A stretch of DNA of 64,000 nt, taken from the IMG/VR virus record IMGVR_UViG_3300025098_000019, positions 1-64,000 of that record. One strand, 5' to 3'. The notes below the pieces were generated by a model that did no database searches, was not told the DNA's origin, and was given only the letters and a program-made list of their open reading frames with translations. This document shows positions 9,232-16,344 of this stretch, one piece after another; the stretch's first letter is position 1, and the number at the start of each line of letters is the position of its first letter. The position numbers and the translations under genes were made by a program. The stretch is from a virus.

Positions 9232-10195
9232 TCCGCACTTGCTCCAATATCCAATCATATGTTTTCTTAATACCATACTCAAGGTCTTCGTTAGGTGCCC
9301 ACCTTAGCTCTCTTTTTATTAACTTGTTATTACTTTTCCTGCCCATTACCCCTAACGGTCCGTCGACATTTGTAATTTTAATATTTTTTTGAGCAATGCT
9401 ACCTATCATGTATGCAAGATCGTTGATAGATATCATTCTTTCACTACCAAGGTTTATTGGCTGATCATAAGACCCGTTCATAATACGATCAATTCCTTTT
9501 ATACATTCATCAATATACAAAAATGTTCGTGTTTGCATTCCTGATCCCCAAACTTCAATACTATCGTTTTGTGTTTCAGCAACTTTTCTGCATAATGCAG
9601 CAGGTGATTTTTCTTTACCATTATTCCACGAACCTTCAGGACCATATATATTGTGTAGTCGGGCGATCCTTACATGCAAATTATGATTACGTGCATATGC
9701 TAGATATAATCTTTCACTAAACAACTTTTCCCAACCATAATCTGAATCAGGATCTGCTGGATATGCCAACGATTCCTCTAACGATGGATTTGCAATACCT
9801 GTTTGTAACTGTTGAGGGTACATACAAGCACTAGAAGAATAAAATATTCTAGAAACTTTATTCTTTACCATTTCATTAACAATATTTAAATTAATTGTTG
9901 CTGAGTTATGCATAATGTCTGCATCATTTTCACCTGTAAAAATATATCCTGCTCCGCCCATGTCAGCAGCTAATTGATATATTTCGTATAAGTCACTAGT
10001 TACTAGTTTGCTAACTTCGTATTGATCACGTAAGTCTGCTATATAAAACTCGTCAGCAGCAGTTTCTGCATATTCAGGATGCTTTAAGTCAGCACCAATA
10101 ACATAATAACCTTTTTCTTTAAGGTCTTTTACTAAATGTGCGCCAATGAATCCGCCGGCTCCGCATACAAGTATTTTTTTCATTTTAGTTTCCAT
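9218..10195 (-). CDS. NAD-dependent epimerase, GDP-mannose 3,5-epimerase-like
   Basis: 325-residue short-chain dehydrogenase/epimerase. The NAD-binding GAGGFIG (residues 12-18) and the catalytic tyrosine-lysine pair YGWEK (Y153, K157) are present. The motifs ADMGG, SSACMYP (C124) and the block NGKEKSPAALCRK closely match plant-type GDP-mannose 3,5-epimerase, including the catalytic cysteine of that family. That enzyme converts GDP-D-mannose to GDP-L-galactose/GDP-L-gulose. The start at 10195 has an AAGGAA site; an internal ATG at 10183 is possible. Flanked on both sides by fucosyltransferase-like genes that overlap it, so it probably supplies their activated sugar. Other GDP- or NDP-sugar epimerase activity cannot be excluded. 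Confidence 0.9.
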   Translation of the reverse strand: METKMKKILVCGAGGFIGAHLVKDLKEKGYYVIGADLKHPEYAETAADEFYIADLRDQYEVSKLVTSDLYEIYQLAADMGGAGYIFTGENDADIMHNSATINLNIVNEMVKNKVSRIFYSSSACMYPQQLQTGIANPSLEESLAYPADPDSDYGWEKLFSERLYLAYARNHNLHVRIARLHNIYGPEGSWNNGKEKSPAALCRKVAETQNDSIEVWGSGMQTRTFLYIDECIKGIDRIMNGSYDQPINLGSERMISINDLAYMIGSIAQKNIKITNVDGPLGVMGRKSNNKLIKRELRWAPNEDLEYGIKKTYDWILEQVRNAST

Positions 10196-11471
10196 ATTTT
10201 TCCTTAAAATATTTAACTTCAGGATGAGACATTGTTGCTAAATGTTTACAGTTATATTCAACAATGTCTTTTACTTCATGTGTAAATTGTACTTTCTTCT
10301 CGTCAGACCAATTTGCAATTTCTTCTACTATCCTATTTATTTCTTCCATACGATCATCATTGTTAACAATTTTATCGTACCCTTCGTTCCACCATTTATC
10401 AAATGTCTTAAACCCTACATCTTTAAGATGCTGTAAACTGTAAGGTGCTGACATCATTATAAATGGTTGTTTAAATGCTATTGGCTTATATGTTTTTTCA
10501 TTAAGATGTATTTCTGGAGTAAAGAAATTTGTCTCACTAATAATGTTAATCATCGAGTCTTTGTAATATTGTTCAACGTCATTAGCACTTGACTCCATTG
10601 GATACCTATCAAAATTAGTTGTGTCTAAAATAAGCGGAAGTACCTTTTCTGAGTCTACAACTTCATCGGCTGTGATTTCAAATTTTGGATGTTTGCGAGC
10701 AACTTGTTCTATATTACTTTTGAAACTTGCACCTGATTCAGGTTGTTTGTTAGACATGCTCATATAAAAATTATCTAGTAAGCCTTTACGCCACATGCTT
10801 AAAAAGAATACCAGTCGGTGATCGCTCCATCTTCGCTGAAAGCAAAGAAAATCTTTTTTTCTAGGTCCCGGAATATAAGGATTATTTGCTCTATCTCTTA
10901 AAGGTTCTTCAACACCTGTTTGATGTATTCTGCAAGTTGGAATATACTCTACATTTAATAAAGGGGACTTTCCTCTTGCTTCGCAGTAAGCATTATACAT
11001 TTCATTAGCATTAGAACAATTAGTAACATAAATTACTCTGTCTAATGGTATGTTATAATGAGTAAAAAAGTTTATCAGTTCATCAAATAATTGATTATGA
11101 ACCCAGCCTTCAAATAAAATTGTAATTAAAAAATAACCGTTGTTTGCAAGAAGGTAATCTATTTGTCCGGGTTCTCTTAACTGATCAGAAAAAGGTCCGT
11201 CATTGATGCTAAAAATTTTTCGCCAATTTCTATAATGATAGGTTGAAAAGTTTAATTCATATAAAACATTACCTTTAGGTATTTTATGGCAACTTACAAG
11301 ATTTGCATCATTGCCAAATATTTCATAAAAATGAGGGTCTTGTAATAAATCTCCAGGAGCACTTTTTCCAAATTGTGCTCGCAACAGATCTATCATTGTA
11401 GGTACTCTATTATTGGTTATAGGTCCTTTTGGGCCTATCCATTGAAATGCAAAATTTAACGACTTAGACAT
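10185..11471 (-). CDS. Glycosyltransferase-like protein
   Basis: 428 residues from the ATG at 11471, which has GAGGA at suitable spacing; the ATG at 11480 has it directly abutting. The C-terminal region contains ISETNFFTPEIHLNEKT, AFKQPFIM and LKDVGFKTFD, which parallels the protein at 8209-9231 and resembles the donor-binding region of GT-B fucosyltransferases. The N-terminal half is not recognisable but has many aromatic residues. No signal peptide or membrane helix, so it should act in the cytoplasm. It overlaps genes on both sides within the operon. The specific sugar is unknown. Confidence 0.7.
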   Translation of the reverse strand: MSKSLNFAFQWIGPKGPITNNRVPTMIDLLRAQFGKSAPGDLLQDPHFYEIFGNDANLVSCHKIPKGNVLYELNFSTYHYRNWRKIFSINDGPFSDQLREPGQIDYLLANNGYFLITILFEGWVHNQLFDELINFFTHYNIPLDRVIYVTNCSNANEMYNAYCEARGKSPLLNVEYIPTCRIHQTGVEEPLRDRANNPYIPGPRKKDFLCFQRRWSDHRLVFFLSMWRKGLLDNFYMSMSNKQPESGASFKSNIEQVARKHPKFEITADEVVDSEKVLPLILDTTNFDRYPMESSANDVEQYYKDSMINIISETNFFTPEIHLNEKTYKPIAFKQPFIMMSAPYSLQHLKDVGFKTFDKWWNEGYDKIVNNDDRMEEINRIVEEIANWSDEKKVQFTHEVKDIVEYNCKHLATMSHPEVKYFKEKYGN

Positions 11472-12841
11472 CGAAAACATTCCTCATAAAAATCTTCTAG
11501 TTCTGGAAATACTTCTATAATATTTGTGCCTCTGCGTTTATCATATTCTGTAAACCAAGTATAAAAATTCTTCCTTCCTTTTAGTAGTTTATCGTCATCG
11601 TATGTAGTGTTTTGCATATAGTCTACAACACGTCTAAGACGCTCATACTCCAACGAACTAAACTTAGTACGGTCTGAGTCATCCATATTGTTTTTAATAA
11701 ACTCTAAATGTTTGTGCATATAAGGCATAAATTGTTCTTTAGGAAGTATGTTCATATCAAACTGTAATGGTTCCTTTAAGTACGGAGTATCAAAGCGTAC
11801 TCGTTGCCACTGTGTTTCATTCTCATCTGTATTATACTTTGTGCGCCATTCTAGTATTTTTTCTAATAATAGATCAAAGCTAGTTACAGCAAACAAGTTA
11901 AATGTAATCATAAACGTAACTGGCCAACCGGTATTAGTTAGATAGTAATCTAAATTCTTTTCCCAAAGTTCTACATCTAGTCCAGTACGTGTATACTCTG
12001 CTTTTGGTCCCCACGTGTCAATACTTGTATATAATTTAAAGCTACGTATACAACCCGTTTCTTTAAGATGTTTGACCTGTTTTACTAGTTTAACTACTAA
12101 ACTATTTTTAACACCCATATTACTGTTTATTTCAAGATTAAGATGCGGCTTTGGGTTTGCTTCTAGTTCCTGAAATAGTCTCCAAGTGCTACGGTGCATT
12201 AAAGGTTCGCCACCTGTTACACGCAAGATGTTTAATGTCTTGCTAACTTCAGGCCACCATTCCCACCATGCTTTAACATAAGGGTTATCATCTTCTTCAT
12301 ATAGTTCAAACCAGTCAATGTCATTACGGTGCTCAGTTGAGTCTTTGTATGGACCATGTTGTTTTATTTCGTTGTAGTAACGACTACTAAATTTAGGATG
12401 ACAATAGCCGCACTTAAAGTTACATTCATTTGAGAAATTTACTTCGATATATTCAGGATTAACATCAAAGTTCCAAGGATTAGTTTGTATTTCTTTCATA
12501 CGTTCTTCAGTATGAATACTAGATGTCTTAATGTGCCTGTCGCTTACATAATCTTTGCCCATGCACTCAATATTCCAACAGTACTGACACCCACTTGGTT
12601 TTTCTCCTTGTAACATCTGCTTACGTTCATTTTTCTTTTGAGGAGTATTGTGCAATTGACTTGGGTTAGTGTCTAGTCCTTCTAAAGGAATCTTATGCGG
12701 TGCTGGATGATAACAACTGTGTGTTTCACCTGTTTGCAAGTATATTGTTGTATGGTGCCATTTAGCTAAACAGAAAGTAGGCGAAGTTTGTGCTTCTACC
12801 TTAGGCATAATTTCTTTTATACGTATTAGTTCGTTGTTCAT
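11456..12841 (-). CDS. Radical SAM protein with N-terminal twitch-like cysteine domain
   Basis: 461 residues. The core motif CNFKCGYC is at C140, C144, C147, preceded by an N-terminal cysteine-bearing domain (C24, C43, C85, C88, C93) and followed by TGGEP. Same length and order as the protein at 1419-2804, so they are paralogues, although the sequences have diverged. The start ATG overlaps the upstream stop as ATGA, a four-base coupling signal. It lies between two glycosyltransferase-like genes, which places radical chemistry within the same operon as sugar transfer. The substrate is not known. Confidence 0.9.
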   Translation of the reverse strand: MNNELIRIKEIMPKVEAQTSPTFCLAKWHHTTIYLQTGETHSCYHPAPHKIPLEGLDTNPSQLHNTPQKKNERKQMLQGEKPSGCQYCWNIECMGKDYVSDRHIKTSSIHTEERMKEIQTNPWNFDVNPEYIEVNFSNECNFKCGYCHPKFSSRYYNEIKQHGPYKDSTEHRNDIDWFELYEEDDNPYVKAWWEWWPEVSKTLNILRVTGGEPLMHRSTWRLFQELEANPKPHLNLEINSNMGVKNSLVVKLVKQVKHLKETGCIRSFKLYTSIDTWGPKAEYTRTGLDVELWEKNLDYYLTNTGWPVTFMITFNLFAVTSFDLLLEKILEWRTKYNTDENETQWQRVRFDTPYLKEPLQFDMNILPKEQFMPYMHKHLEFIKNNMDDSDRTKFSSLEYERLRRVVDYMQNTTYDDDKLLKGRKNFYTWFTEYDKRRGTNIIEVFPELEDFYEECFRCLSR

Positions 12842-13731
12842 TTTGCTCTTCTAATTATTCTAGGAGTATTGTTATATACGCTTTTAAAAAACTTAGATCC
12901 AGCTGCATCAAGTTCTGCAATATCAATATCAAGCTCTGACCTTATTTTGTCACCTAGCTCTTGAATTTCTTCAGATAAATTTTCTTCTGTTATCGTTAAC
13001 TGCTTCCAAAACGTATTAAGATATTCAAAGTCACGCACTTGTGCATAGTCCCAGTCGGTACACATAGTCATGTATAATCCTTGTCTGGCGCCTAATACAC
13101 TCCAGTCACCGTTTTCTACATCTGATCCTACTGAGCACCAAATTTTTAATCGATCAAAATTTTGCCACCATACCTTTTTTATATCCGTTGCACGAGCGCC
13201 TTGATCTAATGACATCTTAACACCTTCTCTAAAACCGGCTCTCCATGCCTGCCAAGGTGTCTCATTAGTGTAACTAATACTAAAGTTTTCGTTAAACTGA
13301 TAATATTTGTCGTCGAAGCAGAACTCAACTTTGCCTCGCTCGTCTCCGTCTTCACTATGCTCGTGTGTTTTCATGTTATGTACAAATTTACGTGTCCACA
13401 TCTTAAGACCGCCGTTACCGTACATAAGTCCGTTAACATGTACCTTGCCGCACCAACTAAACACATGATCAGGAGTTAGCCCTAACGTTTCGTAATCAAC
13501 TTCTTGTTGAAAAAACGCAGGATCAACAATATTATCAGCATCAACTGTAATAAAATATTCAGTTTCTGATATATCTGCACAGGCCTTGTGTGCTGCATCA
13601 CTTCCTTCAACACCGTGTACACGTTTAGCCCAAGGTAGTTTGCTACATAAGTCTGCATAATTCTTTTCTGCATTAGGTTCGTCATAACTCAGGAATACAA
13701 CATCCTGGTCAATAACTTTAATTTTAGCCAT
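12838..13731 (-). CDS. Glycosyltransferase-like protein
   Basis: 297 residues. The N-terminal VVFLSYDEPNAEKNY and KRVHGVEG, the FITVDADNIVDP strand with a D-x-D (VDADN) and NGLMYGNGGLKMW give a GT-A-like (GT2-type) layout in which the aspartates bind metal and nucleotide sugar. The C-terminal half of the 555-residue protein at 6524-8191 has the same motif order. Start and stop overlap neighbours by 8 and 4 bases, indicating coupling. No membrane segment. Donor and acceptor are unknown. Confidence 0.8.
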   Translation of the reverse strand: MAKIKVIDQDVVFLSYDEPNAEKNYADLCSKLPWAKRVHGVEGSDAAHKACADISETEYFITVDADNIVDPAFFQQEVDYETLGLTPDHVFSWCGKVHVNGLMYGNGGLKMWTRKFVHNMKTHEHSEDGDERGKVEFCFDDKYYQFNENFSISYTNETPWQAWRAGFREGVKMSLDQGARATDIKKVWWQNFDRLKIWCSVGSDVENGDWSVLGARQGLYMTMCTDWDYAQVRDFEYLNTFWKQLTITEENLSEEIQELGDKIRSELDIDIAELDAAGSKFFKSVYNNTPRIIRRAK

Positions 13732-14281
13732 TAATTACCCCGTATGTATACTTTTCAAACTTCTTATTAGTATATACACTAAATTTAGATAATTCTTCTT
13801 CTTCCTGGCTTATGTACTTAAAGTCTACTGATGCCTGATCAATTAAATCATCTAGCATACACACGCACAACCTATATAAAATATTAGGATTGTTATGCTG
13901 TGTTATACTAAAAGTTAATTTTTGGTTGGGTCTACTTTTTACTGTTGTTAATTGTTGTTTTGTTTCGTCTGATAGTTTAATTGTCCAACATTTTTTAATA
14001 TCATTTTTCCAAACACCTATTTGATAAATTTCTCTTGGGGTTATTTGAAATATTAAATCATTTACTAATAATTCAACTTTTTCTTCTTTTGATACTATGT
14101 TATATGCCGAAGTATTTACGTTGTAGACAACTTTACATAAAGACATTGATTTGCCATGTTCTATAAATTGTATCACATCTTCGTAATCAGTTTCAAAAAA
14201 ATTAGGAAAAGATTGCTCAACATTACTTATAGACTGTATTGCTCCGGTGCCTTCTTCAAAATAAACTTTATACTTTAACAT
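13724..14281 (-). CDS. Hypothetical protein
   Basis: 185 residues, not recognised. It begins MLKYKVYFEEGTG and looks like a beta-rich soluble protein with no cysteine cluster, DxD or membrane segment. It overlaps the preceding GT8-like gene by 14 bases and the following glycosyltransferase gene by 8 bases, so it is a real operon member. Possible roles are an accessory subunit, or an acceptor protein for the glycosyltransferases; neither is supported directly. Confidence 0.75.
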   Translation of the reverse strand: MLKYKVYFEEGTGAIQSISNVEQSFPNFFETDYEDVIQFIEHGKSMSLCKVVYNVNTSAYNIVSKEEKVELLVNDLIFQITPREIYQIGVWKNDIKKCWTIKLSDETKQQLTTVKSRPNQKLTFSITQHNNPNILYRLCVCMLDDLIDQASVDFKYISQEEEELSKFSVYTNKKFEKYTYGVING

Positions 14282-15122
14282 CTGATATACCTAATTTATT
14301 ATTATATGCTTCTACAATACTATCTGTAAGAAAGTCTTTTTCTGTATAGTGAAATATACCGTGTTGTTTAAAGTTTCCAATATATAAGTCTAAATCATCA
14401 GTCAAATATGCTCCAACCTTTGTTTGCCATTTTTCTACTATTCCGGACCAACCTTGTATATTTGGTTTCATGTGTACAAATGCTGGTGCATCTAGTTTCT
14501 TGTTTGTAATAGATGATTCACAGTCTAATATACTAACAGTCATTGCTGATGTTATGTCCATACTTGCAGTCTTTTGTATTAACTGGTTAGTGCCGAATTT
14601 ATAAAACTCTTTCCAATTATTAGTAATAACATCCATCCAAGTATAAAACTCAAGAGCAAACTCGCTTTTCTTAAAATAATGCAATCCAAAATAAGTATTT
14701 GGTAAATTGTATTTTGTAAAACGCTTCCTATAGTAGTCATTAGATATACTATTTCCTCTATAGTCTAACACGTTTGACGTTAGCCATATGTCATAATCGT
14801 TAAACACATCAAAATATGATGTTAAGTCATCTAGTACTAACATGTCTGTGTCTAATACAACTGCATGTTCATATGGAGATATAAAATAAATTTTCCACCT
14901 ATTGTGTATTTTCCATTCATATTTTTCTGCTAGATCGCCCCATGGGATTGGAATAATATGATCAAATAAATGTGTATATTCTGCAGGAACTTTGTCGTCG
15001 GTAATAATTGCTATACTAACATTAGTATTTGTTGCATGTATGCTCATAGCACAAACACATGCTTGTTTTACATAGTCATCAAACTTTGTATTTTGGGCAA
15101 CTAATATAAAGTTTTTATCCAT
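14268..15122 (-). CDS. GT8-like glycosyltransferase
   Basis: 284 residues. The N-terminal part (FILVAQN, then YVKQACVCAMSIHATN, then 'IAIITDD') and the strand VVLDTDMLVLDDL with a D-T-D metal-binding motif match GT-A enzymes of the family 8 / nucleotide-diphospho-sugar transferase type. A C-terminal histidine (HMKPNIQGW) is placed as in that family. I chose the ATG at 15122, which has GAGG six bases upstream, over the TTG one codon earlier. It is paralogous to the next gene upstream and overlaps it. Likely cytoplasmic. Sugar specificity is not evident. Confidence 0.82.
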   Translation of the reverse strand: MDKNFILVAQNTKFDDYVKQACVCAMSIHATNTNVSIAIITDDKVPAEYTHLFDHIIPIPWGDLAEKYEWKIHNRWKIYFISPYEHAVVLDTDMLVLDDLTSYFDVFNDYDIWLTSNVLDYRGNSISNDYYRKRFTKYNLPNTYFGLHYFKKSEFALEFYTWMDVITNNWKEFYKFGTNQLIQKTASMDITSAMTVSILDCESSITNKKLDAPAFVHMKPNIQGWSGIVEKWQTKVGAYLTDDLDLYIGNFKQHGIFHYTEKDFLTDSIVEAYNNKLGISDVKV

Positions 15123-15936
15123 CAATAACCTCTGCTAAACTAAACTTGTTCATTACATGTACGCTATTGCCGCTTATTTTTGCTGGAATATATTCATGTA
15201 AAACTTTTTCTTTTTCTAACAAAAACGTAAACTGGTCATCATCAATACTACAAACAATATCTCTGTCAGTAGTATAAAACATAGTACCTGGCATTTTATT
15301 TGCAAAACTACCATCTTCAAAACCATTCATAATATGTATTGCTATACTAAATGCATGATCATTTCTATATACAGGAGTTTGTATTTGGTACACTTGTCTA
15401 TAGTGCTGATAGTTTTCTTGTATATGTTGTAGTAATTCAAAAAATTGTTTATTCTTTTGTGTCTTTGTAAAGAATACACAAGTTGCCCAGTAAAAATCTA
15501 TGCCGGTTTCGCTTATTTTATCAAATTCCGAATAATCTCGATGTCCTGCTAGATCAAATGCATCTTTATAGATCATAAAATCGTATACAGAATCAAAACA
15601 GTTAGATAACACACTGTCTGCAATAATGTAATCAGTGTCAATTAGTAATGTTTTGTCATACGGTGAAAGATCATATGCATACACTCTTTTATCATTCTTA
15701 AAACTTAGAGAATGATTACTAGTTGTGCCATTGTTATAGGTCTTTAAAGTATATTTTTCAGGATCAACTCTTATAACTTTATCAAAACACGTTTCGTCAA
15801 GTTGTGTAACATTATCAGTTACAATACTTGTTGGAAGATTTAGATATTTTTTAATTCGAGCAGAAACATATACTGCTTGTGCAATATAATCAACTTTTTC
15901 ATTATTATATGCAAATAGAAGTACACCTGACGTCAT
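15115..15936 (-). CDS. GT8-like glycosyltransferase
   Basis: 273 residues. It opens with GVLLFAYNN and YIAQAVYVSARIKKYL, then has the DxD strand LLIDTDYIIADS, as in its neighbour at 14268-15122; the two probably arose by duplication. HVMNKF near the C-terminus may supply the histidine used by GT8-type enzymes for metal binding. Its ATG shares one base with the stop of the 114-residue gene (TAATG), so translation is coupled. It is the first enzyme gene of the operon. Confidence 0.8.
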   Translation of the reverse strand: MTSGVLLFAYNNEKVDYIAQAVYVSARIKKYLNLPTSIVTDNVTQLDETCFDKVIRVDPEKYTLKTYNNGTTSNHSLSFKNDKRVYAYDLSPYDKTLLIDTDYIIADSVLSNCFDSVYDFMIYKDAFDLAGHRDYSEFDKISETGIDFYWATCVFFTKTQKNKQFFELLQHIQENYQHYRQVYQIQTPVYRNDHAFSIAIHIMNGFEDGSFANKMPGTMFYTTDRDIVCSIDDDQFTFLLEKEKVLHEYIPAKISGNSVHVMNKFSLAEVIDG

Positions 15937-16280
15937 TATAAAATTATACCGTTAGTGTTTCTTTGCGTTTTTAGTCTTTCATATTTGTTAAAATATCCGT
16001 TAGTTGCACTTGCATATGTTTCAACTAGGTCAGATGCAAAATTTTCTAAATTTTCAACTAAGCAAGGAATACTATTGTCGTCTATAATGACAGATTGTGT
16101 TTGCCCAAGTTGAATCATACTTTGACAAAAACTAATTAATTCTTGATCTGCTGTAAACTGACAACCTTTTTGATAGTGTACAAGATCAGCTTGATACTGT
16201 TGTTTGATTATTCGTTTTTGTTGATTAATAACTACCATTAAGTTACTTTGCTCAAGTGCAGCCGAAAGTCTTTGATCCAT
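15936..16280 (-). CDS. Small conserved phage protein of unknown function
   Basis: 114 residues, mainly helical and probably coiled-coil at both ends (EQSNLMVVINQQKRIIKQQ, and a YASATNGYFNKYERLK helix). Its overall character resembles small helical proteins I associate with T4-like marine phages, but I cannot name it. It is the promoter-proximal gene of the 12-gene minus-strand operon, with a consensus sigma70 promoter (16302-16330) and a GGAG site six bases before the ATG. It follows the fibre gene block directly. A link to either the glycosylation cluster or the virion is possible. Confidence 0.78.
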   Translation of the reverse strand: MDQRLSAALEQSNLMVVINQQKRIIKQQYQADLVHYQKGCQFTADQELISFCQSMIQLGQTQSVIIDDNSIPCLVENLENFASDLVETYASATNGYFNKYERLKTQRNTNGIIL

Positions 16281-16301
16281 AAGGAACTCCTATTTTACTA
16301 T

Positions 16302-16330
16302 ATTATATAATAAAATAAGAGTTTTGTCAA
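16302..16330 (-). promoter_or_regulatory. Consensus sigma70 promoter of the glycosylation/rSAM operon
   Basis: On the minus strand, TTGACA (16330-16325), a 17-base AT-rich spacer and TATAAT (16307-16302), both hexamers exact. The predicted transcript starts about 15 bases before the GGAG site (16290-16287) of the ATG at 16280. It separates the late fibre genes from the accessory operon, which can therefore be transcribed by unmodified host polymerase early in infection. Confidence 0.88.
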
Positions 16331-16344
16331 GACATTTATGGATT

